Part shown: piece after piece, positions 1 to 10,745 of the stretch
Layout of the letters: each line of letters begins with the position of its first letter
Numbering within the stretch: the stretch's first letter is position 1
Origin: Mucidula mucida
Lineage: Eukaryota > Basidiomycota > Agaricomycetes > Agaricales > Physalacriaceae
Reading direction: 5' to 3'
Length of the DNA stretch: 29,913 nt
Assembly: GCA_015501055.1 (NCBI GenBank)
Contig: JADNYV010000424.1
Coordinates: 1-29,913 of the forward strand
The notes under the pieces: model-generated
The model's input: the letters and a program-made list of their open reading frames with translations, nothing else
Databases searched by the model: none
Told to the model about the DNA's origin: nothing
Program-made: the position numbers and the translations under genes

Positions 1-2140
1 TTGAGGGTAAATACAACTAAACAAGCTCGTTGATCAAAACCTTCTTGGAACCTTCTCAACCTCAATGCAGTTATGAATTAACATGGGCGTATCGCAGTAT
101 ACCAAACAGCTTAATATGCAGGTGCCTTTCCATTAGGTCGTTGACTGTTTTCATTTGTAGTTGTAACTACCCTCAATATCATCGCCGTGTTACTTAGGAC
201 CATGCATGCGCGTCCCCCGAATCACGTCAGACGCGGTCTTCACTTCCTCGGATGCGCTCTCCTATGACGCCCGCTTTCGCGTCTCGGTATGCCGAGGTCA
301 CGGCGCGCATGCGGGAGAGAATAAATATATCCCGGGCTGTATAAGGATCCAGAGGTCAACAAAGTAGACAGGCATGTCACTACGCAATCTTGCAGGACCC
401 GTCTGCGTCCCATCTCTCACTTCCAACGCCACCGGCAACGATGAAAAGGTCTCTGGGATCATATTTCTTCTTGATCTTGCTGTCCTTCTCATGGTTGGGC
501 CCATAGAAGGTGGTCTACGTTCAGTCATTTACGAGGAGTTCGACAGTGTTTTATTTGAAATATGTACTTCGGGAAGATAATCATCGAAGAGCCACGCGAG
601 GAGCGAGGAGCGACAGCTCACAGGAGACCACTGGGATCACATAGGCGGCATTGGTTGGAACGTCTTCCAGTGAGCGCACCATAGACAGGCGACGTTCATT
701 CCAGTGTTCCGGCTCAAACAGTTTCTCAGGCCCCGCGCATCATGAGAAGGGCACGTAGGCCACAATTAGATTCTGTATTATTTGAACGTCGGTCTTCCCG
801 CCCTAGGTCCTTTTTACTCTACATTCCCCGATGATCTCGGTGGCTTGAGTCAGAACGCGAGAAAATCGGATATATGGAGGGAACGTGGACCTTGCCTCGG
901 CGGCAGTTGTAGAGAACACTGTAAGTCGAAGTTGAACGAACGAATGATCCGATTGATATGCGCATCGGTGAATGAAGGGAAAGAAGGAGGCGGATGGTGA
1001 AAATGATATTATGCTGTACCAAGTGACTGTCAAGGAACGTCCGAGGAACGTACAACTCGAACAGACGAATTCTGAGTGAGAGTCATCGTAATATTGTGTT
1101 AAGCCCTACAGTTCTCAATGTATAAGTAGCGTGATGAGACCGTGTATGTGAAGGCTTACGTCGAAAGAGGTGTCGTAGAGTCAGCCGTATTCCCACTAAC
1201 AGAGGGAAGCTGATATCCAAGAGATGCTGCCCATTGAATATTCAGAGGAAATTATGAGGAAGAAGAGACGACGACGTACACGCGTCCAACCCGGGCGTGG
1301 CAGAAAATTACTTGCCCTGTTGCTCCATGATCCCAGGACATCGTGAGTTCAGTAGCGGAAGTGGCATTGTCCACCGCATCCCCGCCGATCGAGATGCACC
1401 CCCGCTCTTTACGGTACGCTCTTCCGTTCTAGTGCCAACGTGCGATTGCTTATCTAGACATGGCAGCAGTGCCTTGGCAGAGTCTAGATACTATGTCCAG
1501 GCGCATCGGTTTGCGCGAGATGTCGCGAGACTCGTGGGTGATATTGGCGGAGGATGGGGATGAAGTGTTCCTTCCTTCAGTCGTGAGTGCTACTCTTTCG
1601 ACGAGGATGTTCTTACTCAACGTTCAAGAAACACCAGAGAAACACAGTTCGTTAAGGAGTTGTGGCTGTGATTTGCGCTCTGGCCCTGGACCGGGCCGTT
1701 CATACCGATCAGATAACTGCCAGTCTTGGGCCCAGAGATCTTGCTCGTCTAGCTATCGCGTTTCATCCCTTGTCCTGTTTTCGAACACTTTTTCGCGAGG
1801 TACAAACCAAACTCTTATCCTTGACTGGACGGCCAGAACGTTCAGTGCTTCTAATTTCACCGGTTCCTAGCCTTGTTCTGTTCTCCTTTGCTTCTCCTTG
1901 TCGTTTTGCGAGGTTTGTTACCACAACTCACAAGAACACAGCTGTACTATATCCATAATCTTGCGCAGGAGCACTCTTGGCCAACGATGTCTGAGTGACA
2001 TATCAGCGTCTCTAAAATATCCCTCAATGACAGCCGGTGACCCCGCCAGCATACCAGACAGCGTGTACCCGGTGCGCTGATGAATGTTGATAGTGACTGA
2101 CATTGTACCTCTCGACGGGTGCCTTGAGGCCCACAACGCG
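1..2140. other. Left-end stretch with no recognised gene
   Basis: Open frames here are short, overlap on both strands and show no signal peptide, domain pattern or spliced continuation that could be supported. An AT-rich TATA-like patch lies near 319-345. About 95 bases further on, at 438, an ATG opens a 21-codon hydrophobic, signal-peptide-like frame that stops at once, so it is not called as a gene. Frames between 1460 and 1960 are longer (98 and 136 codons) but unrecognised and mutually overlapping. Confidence 0.5.
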
Positions 2141-2148
2141 TATAAAAG
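2141..2148 (+). promoter_or_regulatory. TATA box of the 2221 secreted-protein gene
   Basis: A canonical TATAAAAG lies 73-80 bases upstream of the ATG at 2221. The spacing suits a core promoter with a short leader. The strength of the match suggests a highly or conditionally expressed gene, as is usual for fungal secreted proteins. Confidence 0.7.
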
Positions 2149-2220
2149 GTGGCCGATTCGACGAGGACAGTCAGCGAGCATTTGAAGCAGACATTTACAC
2201 AAGTCGACACTCCACTCAGC

Positions 2221-2731
2221 ATGCGTCCTCTGGTTTCTCTTGTCGTCCTCGCAGCCTTTGTTGCTGCGTCACCCGTCGCTGAACTTGACGCGCGCGTCCC
2301 ATTCTTCTCCCAGGTCTTTGACAACGCGACCGCCGCGACGCAGTCCTCGTCGTACATGACCTTCACGTTGGTGGAGCCCGGTACACCTGTAGAGGGTCAG
2401 TTCCACTCCATATGACCGTTGTGTAGTTCAAATTTGTTGACCGCCCCACAGATTGCGTCGAATTCTGCATCAAAATCTGCGATTGCAAGGGCATCAATGT
2501 TTACCTGGACAATTTTGGAAAGGTGAGAGAGCCTCCCGCCATTCAGCTGACCGAGGGCTTACAGTGTAGGGCATTACGCTACCTAATGGCCAAGCCGAGT
2601 TGTATACGTGCTCCGCGTTCTCGGACGCGATTGATTCGAGCATGAACACAAACGCGGGCGGCCAGGACCAGCATGGAGACGGGCACCTTAATTTCATCAC
2701 CAAGAGCAGTGGATGGGTTCGAGATTTCTGA
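2221..2731 (+). CDS. Small secreted fruit-body-specific-like protein
   Basis: Three exons, 2221-2395, 2452-2522 and 2570-2731, join in phase to give 135 residues; both introns (56 and 47 nt) are GT-AG. Residues 1-17 form a signal peptide (MRPLVSLVVLAAFVAAS), followed by a short ELDARV stretch. A cysteine-rich core (DCVEFC, ICDCK, about residues 59-70) runs into NVYLDNFGK, and the C-terminal part has GGQDQ and NFITKSSGW. This order (paired Cys, aromatic run with N-x-GK, GGQ, then I-T-x-S-G near the end) fits the small agaricomycete proteins annotated as fruit-body specific. That is a remembered pattern, not a search. Role unknown; presumably extracellular or cell-wall. The ATG was chosen because it opens the signal peptide 73 bases after the TATA box. 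A relic exon of the same family lies at 4866-4936. Confidence 0.75.
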
Positions 2732-3244
2732 TTAGCCTGTGTTCCGTTCAAGTTCAATCTATATCGATGAGGCATATGTCAGGAAATGAGGACTGATGTC
2801 CTTGTGCTTCTGTACTAAGCGCTATGATGGCCCTTCTAGTATGACTGTAAAGTGCCTACCGCACGCGTCGAATGAGCTTTTTAGTTATATAACCTATGCG
2901 CGCTTTCCATATGCCCAATATCCTGAGATTTTGACTTTTCGGGATAATGGGTCGGACTGCGACAGGTCGATCAACAGGCCCGGTTACGTCCGGTCCGAGG
3001 ATCCATCTTGTCCACAACCTCCATGATCGCACAGTATATTCAATGCTGCGTCCGACTATGCAGGCCTTGCCGTCAGTCGAAGCCTTCAACGTTGTTTTCC
3101 CGTCCCCGATGTAATACAAGACCGGTATGATCGTTCTCGGAAGCATTCAATTTACGGCGCCTAACTCTTCGGCTTGCTGTAGAACACGTATTTTGGGTGA
3201 CAGCGGTATATTTTAGGCGTAAATACGCTCTGCACTTCTCCTCC
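2732..3244. other. Intergenic stretch
   Basis: This interval separates the fruit-body-type gene from the DUF6534-like gene on the same strand. It should hold the terminator of the first and the promoter of the second. A weak TATA-like run (tatatttt) sits near 3206, roughly 40 bases before the chosen ATG. No coding exon could be supported. Confidence 0.4.
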
Positions 3245-4749
3245 ATGATGGCGCCCATCCACATCCCTGGTGTCGAGAACCTCTCCCTAATGTGTGTCGT
3301 TCTATGGCGCATTTCGAGCTCGTCTGAGGACCTGGTTGTAGAACGGGTCCCTTCGTCTTGGGATATATGTGGAGCTACTGTTTATACGGTGTGCTCATCG
3401 TCCAAGTGTGTTCGTATCTTCTCGTCGTTGTTATCTTTGATCCTTGCTTATTTGACGTTAAGACGTTTACGCGGAACGATTCGCTCATGACAGAGCGGCG
3501 CTCAAGATCCTAGGTATGCCTCTCCACGATCTCGTGATAATCCTTTATGTTGGTCAGTCTGGACTCTTTTCTTCCTGGAGACCGTGTTTACAGTATTCGT
3601 GACCATCGCGGCATGGAACATGTTTGGATCTCACTGGGGCGACACAGAAGCCATTCTTATCCTGGATTGGAGCTGGACACCACTACCACCTCTCTCAAGC
3701 TTCAGTGAGCAATCTTTGCTTACCTTTTCTGACCTGAACCGACGATTGGATATGGAGTGGGCGGTATGGCACAGACATTCTATGCATGGCGCATATATTG
3801 CCTCACTCGGAGCTTCTGGTTACCCGTGATCATTGAGCTGGTAAGTAACGTTACCTTTGCGTACTGATGCCGTTCACGGAAACCCAGGTTATGTTGATGC
3901 AAGTTACCGCAACATTTGTCTTTTCCGTCAGTGTAAGCTCTGCGTACAAGCGAGATCGTGGCAATCTTATGACGCCTGACAATCATAGTACTTCAGCGGC
4001 GACCGACGAGTACTCAATCTTTTCAACTTCTCAGATGAGATCACAGTACGCATCATGGCACTTACCGGCTCATATAAAAATGATACTCATCCATGACCAG
4101 GTCTGGCTAGCTGGCAGTGCCACGTGCGACCTTATAATAACACTCACACTCGTTGTGATCCTGTACCGACGCAAACCCGACAGCGCTGGCGCACACGCTG
4201 CTTTTCGATCCACGGCAGATCTCATTAACAAGCTCATCCGCTTCAACATGGAGACTGGCATGATCACAAGCTTGGCAGCCATCATCGAGTTGGCTTTGTT
4301 TCTGACAACTCACCAGTATAATTTGCATCTCATCCTTTTCTTGGTCCTGGGAAAACTGTAAGTTCGTCTGTTCGCGCTTCATTGACGGAAGCTTACACGT
4401 TCGTTAGGTACTCCAACACTCTCATGGCGACTCTCAACTACCGCGATCCAGTTGGACAGTCTCACGGTCCCGACATCGTCCTGCAAAGCGCGTTCTGGGC
4501 CGATGGGGAGGTGCACTCTAATCGAACTTTCGGAATCCAGCGCTCACTTGACGTGAGGTGTACAACCGAAGTCACGACTGAAACAGACGACATGATGCTT
4601 CAGGTTAGTTGGCGTCCCGTACCATCGATTTTATATTCCTTACAATTCGCTTTATGCAGGAGTTCAGCACTGCGGATGACGAAGGAAGTCGGCCTGAAAC
4701 CAGGAGAGAGAAATATCAGGAAAAGCTAGGTATAGTCATTGGGGAGTAA
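3245..4749 (+). CDS. DUF6534-like seven-helix membrane protein
   Basis: Ten exons join in phase to 346 residues: 3245-3291, 3342-3409, 3463-3513, 3558-3704, 3758-3840, 3888-3932, 3989-4045, 4101-4357, 4408-4603 and 4660-4749; introns are 44-56 nt. Family hallmarks appear in order: a first helix with LYGVLIVQVYVY, then DRAALKILVWTLFFLET, QTFYAWRIYCLTRSFWLP, VWLAGSATCDLIITLTLV (about 167-184), NKLIRFNMETG, and LVLGKLYSNTLMATLNYR. These match the basidiomycete-expanded DUF6534 family of plasma-membrane-type proteins of unknown function, possibly receptor-like. Predicted helices lie near 17-39, 56-75, 120-145, 167-188, 219-235 and 238-256. The C-terminal tail is hydrophilic. Two ATGs (3245, 3248) are in tandem, so the start is uncertain by one residue. 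No stop or frameshift is needed, so the gene looks functional. Confidence 0.85.
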
Positions 4750-4865
4750 TACTTTGTGAAGTAGTTACTACGCGAATGGCGCAGAGCGAAGTTTACCCTA
4801 ACTTGGGTGGTGCTGGGCGACGACTAAGGGCTTGCCACCATTTTTTGCTAACGCTTTGATTTCAG

Positions 4866-4936
4866 TTACATGGGCATATCCGACGGGAAGATATACAAGG
4901 GCATTAATATTTGTTTACTTCAACAACATTGGAAAG
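4866..4936 (+). pseudogene. Relic middle exon of a fruit-body-type gene
   Basis: This 71-nt segment lies between a polypyrimidine/CAG acceptor and a GTGAGC donor, exactly the length of exon 2 of the 2221 gene. It also aligns with that exon at the DNA level: both share AAGGGCAT(T/C)AAT and end in TTGGAAAG followed by GTGAG. The reading frame gives LIFVYFNNIGK, like NVYLDNFGK in the complete gene, but the cysteines are gone. No matching first or third exon was found, because unit A of the segmental duplication begins about 40 bases downstream. It is read as a truncated relic left at the duplication border. Confidence 0.6.
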
Positions 4937-5077
4937 GTGAGCGTACCGCTGTTCGTCTGACTGAGGATTCACTATATGTAAAGGCACGAGCTTCTCACCT
5001 TCGCTTCCCTCTTGACAGCACTGCCAAGTAAAGCAAGTAAAGTCTTCAAAGGGGCTACGGTTTGCACTGCTTCTGTC

Positions 5078-5965
5078 ATGTCGAACAAGGTCACTGCGCT
5101 TAGAGAGCTTCCGTGAGTATTCACACTGTAAGTGATAAAGCTCTGACTGGATCCGATTAGGCCGATCCACCAGCGACGCTCTCCTCCCCGAGTCAAACAC
5201 CTTCGGCGCCTATCCGACAGCTTTGTCCAACCCTCACTTTATGGGGATTCCTCTACTTCCCGGCCACGTTGAGGGAAGGGCGACTACTCTCATGATCCGG
5301 AGCGTTGACCTCACCTCTGCCCTCCGCGAAATTCTTCTCCGAACAAGTATACTTTCGGATCAGCCATTTCACGAATCAATTGCTGATAAACGCCGTCGGG
5401 AAACTGCCTTTCGTGAACGGGAATCATTATCGCCAGCTTCTGTGTCGCGCAATTTATCCGCGCCCGTCTCTCGATGGTCACTTTCGATCCAAGCCATCGC
5501 GACGAAGAGTACGGGGAAAAGGACTTGCTTCCTCCGCACGACAATCACGACTGGAAGAGGGAGGCGACGTTGGAGAATGGGATCCAGAGTTTGGGGAAGC
5601 AGGCCGAGCATATCAAACCTGGGCAGAGGAAGCGTCGACAGCAGATCCTTCCGCGCCAGCGACATGGACCGCCACACGATGTTCAGACACAGAGCACACA
5701 GCCCTTCTCTAGTTTGGAAGTCGATCTGACTCCGACTATCTCTCCCATTCGATGTTATCGACAGTGCACCTCGAGCACACCCGCATCACCGTCAGATGAT
5801 CATGCTGGGTTCTCGTTCCCAGTCCAAGCCGTGAGCGTTCCTGGCCCGAGGTGTTTGAAGCCCGACACCTATCCTTTACTAGTTCTGCCGCGCAGTTCAT
5901 CGTCTCCGGCGAGCAGCAGCCTCTCGACCCAAAAGTGTTCACTCCGAAGAGGATGGCAGATGTGA
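5078..5965 (+). pseudogene. Broken copy of the Ser/Pro-rich basic protein gene
   Basis: This is the unit A counterpart of the intact gene at 12007-12957. It keeps the same first exon (5078-5112, MSNKVTALRELP), the same 48-nt intron (5113-5160) and most of exon 2. Compared with unit B it has lost one base near 5262-5268, which brings a TGA into frame at 5270-5272. It also has an extra 11 bases near 5472-5482 that shift the frame again. Its C-terminal end is shortened and rearranged, with no counterpart of the GELLHERQ segment and a stop at 5963-5965. Downstream of the 11-base insertion the frame again encodes a clearly related protein (DPSHRDEEYGEKDLLPPHDNH), so the losses look recent. It is unlikely to make the full product. 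Confidence 0.75.
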
Positions 5966-6526
5966 TGTCTTCTTGTACGTCCACGTCGTGCGGTGTGTGT
6001 TTTCGAAATGTTGAAGCTTGAGACGCGACCAGTTTTAGGACCGCCGTGATCCTCTTTGCTCTCCGACAACACATGGCTCAAAGCCGTTCTGACCGTGTCA
6101 TTGGTGAACACTTGACTGGACTGTCTACTGCGCTGCGTCCACATAGGTCTATAAACCGCGAATGTACATATTACATCCTAGACCTAGGTGTCGGTGTGTC
6201 GCCTTTAACCATGGCAGGACCTCCGACAACTCTTTGCGTGCCCGAGTCACCTGAGAGCGCAAGACAGGACAACGGCTCTTTGTATCCGCACCCTCGTGGA
6301 AGGTGTAGCCCGAATGTCTTAACGTGACCGCGCGTTCATGCGCCAAAATGGGACGATATAGCTCACTTCGGCCGACATTGGTAGCTGCACGCCCGGACAC
6401 TTTTGCCTAGCGAGGTGAACACATCTTCTTGGCTCAGCCAAATCTTCATGCACATGTGTTCTGTACGCCTCACTCGCGTCTGTGCGGTTCAACTACTCGT
6501 CACCGGGGAGTTGCCGTTCCTTTCAG

Positions 6527-6534
6527 TATTTAAG
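6527..6534 (+). promoter_or_regulatory. TATA-like box of the unit A D/K-rich gene
   Basis: TATTTAAG lies 57-64 bases upstream of the ATG at 6591. The surrounding promoter is almost identical to that of unit B (13568-13575), including the CAGTATTTAAGCACT context, so both copies should have been born with the same core promoter. Confidence 0.55.
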
Positions 6535-6590
6535 CACTGAACTGTTAGTCTTTCCAACATCGTTCCCACTCCTCCAACCAGTCGGTCAAC

Positions 6591-7863
6591 ATGTTGGTCA
6601 ACGTCCTCTCCGTCTTGGCTCTGTCCGCGGTCACTTTCGCATCCCCTGCGTTACGGGCGCCACTTGAATTTGGCCCTAGCGAAGGCGTGGGCTCGCGCCC
6701 TGTCGCTAGAGGAGACTATGATTACAAGGACAAGGACTACAAGGACAAGGACTACAAGAACAAGGATTATGATCACAAGGATTACGACGACAAGTACAAG
6801 GACGACAAGTGGGATGACAAGGACTGGTATGGAGTTTCTTGTTCTTTTTCTTGTCCCACAACGATCTAACGACATTTCTCAGCGTCAAAGGGTATCTCAA
6901 GCTGACTACGTACGATGGAAAGGACTTTGGCTATGTCGGGAAGGAGACCACCTGGTACGGCGCGTACACCAGGGCTAACCATGACGAGGAGAAGTTGATC
7001 GTCGAGATCAACGAGTCTTTCGACACCTGGGGAGCGTTTAACATCAAGACACTCGTACGTGCCGCTCTTCCAGCTCATCTTGAACGTGTTTGACGCGTAG
7101 CAGAACGGTCTTGATCCTTGGAAACCCTACTTTTCTGGTATCGTCGGCTACGCGAGTACGTCTGACGATATTAGCAAGGGGAGCTACAAGTACGCTTTTC
7201 ATACTCATACTTTATAACACGCGCTGACTGCTTTGACAGCTACTTCTTCCTTGGCGGCGCAAAGTGGCCCGCTGGTGCTTCGGCCCAGCCGGTCGAAAAC
7301 ATCCTTCACCGGGATTTCGCGCAATGTCGAGACAGCCATCGTCCGTCTTTTTTTTTTGTTCTACTGTACATCGTCCTGACGCGCCACGAATAGTTCCACG
7401 CTTTTGATAAGAAGACCAAGTGCTTCGACGTCCAGTGGGTCAACTGCGATTACTCCTGCCCCGAGACTTTTATTGGTGTCTACGAGGAGGGTACGTCGCT
7501 TTGAAGATTGCTGTTTCATGCATCTAAATTGGTTGAATAGATAAATCCTGTGTTCTCTTTGGGACTGGGGATAAGGAGGTGTTCACGGCTACTTTCGGCA
7601 AGGCGACCTTTGTGGTACGTGTATCCTTTGTCGCTGAAGTGTTTTCAATGACGTTGGGTGTTTAGAAACTTTCCTTTGAGGAGAAGTATGACGACAAGTA
7701 CAAGCACGACGACAAGGACAAGCACGACAACAAGGACAAGTACGACGACGAGGACAAATATGACGACAAGGACAAATACGACGGCAAGTACGACGACAAG
7801 AAGGAGGATGACAAGGAGAAGTGCGTTGAGGAGAAGGACAAGTATGACGATAAGCACTACTAA
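6591..7863 (+). CDS. D/K/Y-tailed secreted protein, copy A (frame disturbed)
   Basis: Seven exons mirror those of copy B: 6591-6826, 6883-7054, 7101-7189, 7240-7340, 7394-7490, 7541-7614 and 7666-7863. A signal peptide (about residues 1-17) precedes an N-terminal block of DYKDKD-type repeats. A central domain without low complexity follows, then a longer C-terminal D/K/Y block that, unlike copy B, contains a cysteine (KEKCVEEK). Exon 4 lacks 14 bases found in copy B: 6 in frame, and 8 between GAAAAC and ATCCTTCACC. The 8-base loss shifts the frame if the conserved donor at 7341 is used. A donor 18 bases downstream (GTTCTACTG at 7358, right after a T10 run) would give a 36-nt intron and restore the frame. 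Exons 5-7 stay fully open, which suggests either very recent damage or such a rescue. Family and function unknown. Confidence 0.6.
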
Positions 7864-7976
7864 TCATCGTATTTCCACCTTATACCTAACATTTATCACG
7901 GACTTTGGGGCTCTACTTAGGTAGCATGGACAGTTTGTATCTATTATCAGCATTGTCGTCACCGTTTGCACTCAAT

Positions 7977-9899
7977 CAGGATTTTGTGTTGTAGTCCTAT
8001 CAAAAATGTTTGCTTGTTTGTTGGGAAAGGGAATAAGAGACTTTGGACTACAAGGCGAGAGATGTGAAATTAAGAACCGCCGCATAGCGGCGGTCCGTGA
8101 AGCATACAGACCGAGGTCCGAGTCCTTACTCTCGTTGGCCCCGTTTGCCATTCGCATGAGAAACAAGCTTGGGAATGTTTGTATCTCGCGCCACATAAAC
8201 AGAGCAGGCATAAATTCCGCAGGGAACACGGTGTCCCGGTCCAGTGAGCTTGATGGGGGCAGCCTTTCAGTTGTTCGTAATGGAAAACGGTTTGAACACC
8301 TGATTTTAGCTTCGACGTGCGTCGTTATACTACTAATACTATAGGCACTGTACTAGCGTTCTTCTATGTTGTAACGATAAAGACTAGTAGTGGGGAGTTA
8401 TACTCCCGCACTGACCGGGTCTTCAGTTGAACAGTATAAGAACATTGCTCAAAGAAACCTTCACTTGCCAACCGCCACACTGTCTGACGGGGCTGCTTGT
8501 GGAATACTCGGGAGGCTGATGTCTCTCGAGATAGGTTTATCGGACGCGCCAACGGAAAGTCTGATGCTTCTTACCCAATCCGTCGAGTTCTTGTCCAGAC
8601 ACCAGTCTGGCTGCCAGGTAGATAAGCAACGCGTGGCGCGTTTCTAGCTCGGCTTGTCTTTGAGCAGTGAGCTCGTGTACGTGTATTTCAAAAACACTGT
8701 GAAATCGAGTACCGAATGTTGAAGCAATGGCTTTGCCAAGCGGTCCTCTTGGCTGAGCCCCCAATCTGTGACGGCGCGCTTGAAGAGAGGCGTTCGAGCA
8801 AGATACTGGCCTGCGGATATAGCCATTGGAGGCCATCTTCTTATTGCTCATGCCATATATAAGTAGACGTCGAGAAAGCTCGTTCCTTGTTTGAGGTATA
8901 GGTACGAACATTGACAGGGTTGATGGTGGATTTGTAGTACATATATAGAAGCTTGGAGTCGTTCGTGTGTTTGAGTGAGCAATATAGAGCGCTAGATAAG
9001 GAGATGGTGCTACAAGGATAGAAACGAATAGTCAAAGCCACACACGGTGACTCATCGCTCACATCTGAATTCATAGATTGATCTGCTTCGTCTAGAAGTC
9101 ACTCCTACTCCGGAGGTTAAGACTCACCTTTACTACTTCCAACTTTTGCTTGCTGGGGAAGGTATTCTGTGAGGACATTTGATTCTGTGATACACACTCC
9201 TGACATCCCACGCGAACCACGGGTGTTCATGTTTCTGATATTCTTGAACTCAGAACAAATGTGTTCGCGACTCTATGTTTCATGATCAACATACTTCCCA
9301 GACTCGGGAACAGCTGAAGGATACGTACATATGAAAACCGTGAAGTAGGAATCCATTGGAACGGTGAGGCGTGCGACAAAGCGTGTCGATACGACAGTGA
9401 TGGTGGTGCGAATACAAGAGGGAACCGTGCTCTCTGTTCCTAATGCTACTGCCAAGCACGTGCAAATACATAGACGCGCCTCGCGTCTCTCTGCTCTGCT
9501 GACCTCTCTGTTACACCATACTGCGGGGACAACGATGTTTATAGCCGAAACGGACGACCTTCGACCGTCACGGTATGTCTTCAGGAGGTCACCTCGTCTG
9601 ATCATATTTGAACGATACGATACTTGCATGTTGGAATGAGCCTGCCACCTGGCTTTCATTCTTGGGGCCTTGACTCTGAATTAAACGCTTTTCTTTATTT
9701 CTGGTGCGCTATGAAAGTGGTACGAGATTGTGGGAGTGTCGTCGAGTCTGCGCTCGCTGATCAACAATGCTCTCTGCTCTTGCCACCATCATCATGCCCA
9801 GTCGCCGCCGAGCTACCAAGATAAGACAATAGGTGCGCTCAGCGACTGCCTTATTTCAGCGTGTCTCGTCGTGCCATTCGGACGCGACTGATTTTGCAG
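7977..9899. other. Stretch between unit A and the 10-kb membrane gene; no gene recognised
   Basis: Only short unsupported frames are seen. The longest are a 124-codon minus-strand frame at 8537-8911 and a 128-codon minus-strand frame at 9273-9659, neither with a recognisable domain or splice partner. A compact hairpin sits at 8076-8094. The 5' exons of the membrane-protein gene ending at 10745 probably lie near 9700-9900 but could not be fixed. Confidence 0.4.
8076..8094. repeat. Short perfect GC hairpin
   Basis: ACCGCCGC and GCGGCGGT form a perfect 8-bp stem around an ATA loop. It lies about 210 bases past the stop of the unit A D/K-rich gene and just outside the duplication, so unit B has no copy. 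It could act in RNA as a stem-loop, or be chance. Confidence 0.6.
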
Positions 9900-10745
9900 G
9901 TATCGTCGTCTGGTCTGCCAACACGGCATTTTGTCGACTCTTTCTTCAACACCAACGGGACATTGTTAGCGGCCGAACAAAACAACTAGATTTTGTATCG
10001 AAATAGTGGGTCTCGCATTCCCTATTACCCGATCCCTCAGCGACCTTTTTGCAGATCTGCTGTTGGTACGTTCGTTCACGGGCCGTCGACCTCTGTTGAC
10101 CCGTCGGTTAGATCCAGCGGTGCTGGGTCCTATGTATAGGTGGTCATCTCGATATTGTGATTGCACCCACTGTCTTGATAGTCACCGAGACAAGTGAGTG
10201 CTTTCACGCCCAAAGCTTTTTTTACTTTCATATCAGTTCGGCAGTTTCCTCTTCTAAAATGTACATTGCCACCATTGGCGCCAACGGCCGGATGGATTGG
10301 ACGCTCGTCTATGACGCGATGTGGCGGCACCGTGGCGACGAATAGCCTGTACACTTTCCTCATCATGTACCGTATTGTGGGGATTTCTGGCGTCAGTGCA
10401 AGCCTCAAGACTTACATCGAGATCCCCGTTGATTCAGCTGTCTTATATTCAGCTCTCCTTGTAGGAATGGATTACCAGTTCTATGCGGAAAAGAGGCTGC
10501 TACCCGTTTACGTTCGGCTGGTGTCGTCTGGCATAACGGTATGTGTGTTTTCTTCCGCTGGATGACGGTACTGAAGTTGTACTTTGCAGGGTATTGCGCC
10601 TACACTCATCATTGTGGGCGTCATAGCCGGGCATGCGCGTCCAGACGATTCGTGGATCCACCCTCATATATACTCAGTGTCTTTGCGATTCGCTTCGGCT
10701 CAGCTTCGGCGCCCACCCAGAGCGCGCAGGCGGGACATACCATGA
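9900..10745 (+). CDS. Basidiomycete seven-helix-type membrane protein, 3' part
   Basis: Four exons join in one continuous frame to a stop at 10743-10745: 10007-10065, 10112-10193, 10237-10538 and 10590-10745. A further exon at 9900-9964 fits in phase but is weakly supported. Diagnostic stretches are SLSDLFADLLL-IQRCWVL (helix 3 with the family's R-C-W), NSLYTFLIMYRIV (helix 5), IEIPVDSAVLYSALLV (helix 6) and GIAPTLIIVGVIAG (helix 7). They resemble the large agaricomycete set of uncharacterised seven-helix proteins. The loop between the third and fifth helix is odd (a Cys-Gly-Gly stretch where a helix is expected), and the shifted frame reads DWTLVYDAM there, hinting at old frame wobble. The N-terminal exons were not found. 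It may be an eroding gene. Confidence 0.5.

Larger units (their letters stand above)
4977..7976. repeat. Segmental duplication, unit A (direct repeat)
   Basis: This unit is closely similar to 11910-14996 in the same orientation. Similarity starts abruptly at tgtaaaggcacgag and ends at ctcaat, after a shared 3' flank (catggacagtttgtat). It covers two genes and their intergenic region. Unit A carries small indels relative to unit B and is the more damaged copy. The two units are separated by about 3.9 kb of unrelated sequence, so this is a dispersed direct duplication and not an immediate tandem. Confidence 0.9.

Noticed and set aside
438..503. Signal-peptide-like frame starting MKRSLGSYFFLILLSF
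   Set aside because: It stops after 21 codons with no donor site that would extend it; a chance hydrophobic run is more likely.
7645..7857. Long hydrophobic minus-strand frames (Val/Leu/Ile runs) at 7645-7857, and likewise at 6651-6875, 13683-13898 and 14681-14866
   Set aside because: They are the reverse complement of the D/K/Y codon repeats (GAC AAG TAC reads as Leu/Val-rich on the other strand), so they are shadows of the real exons.
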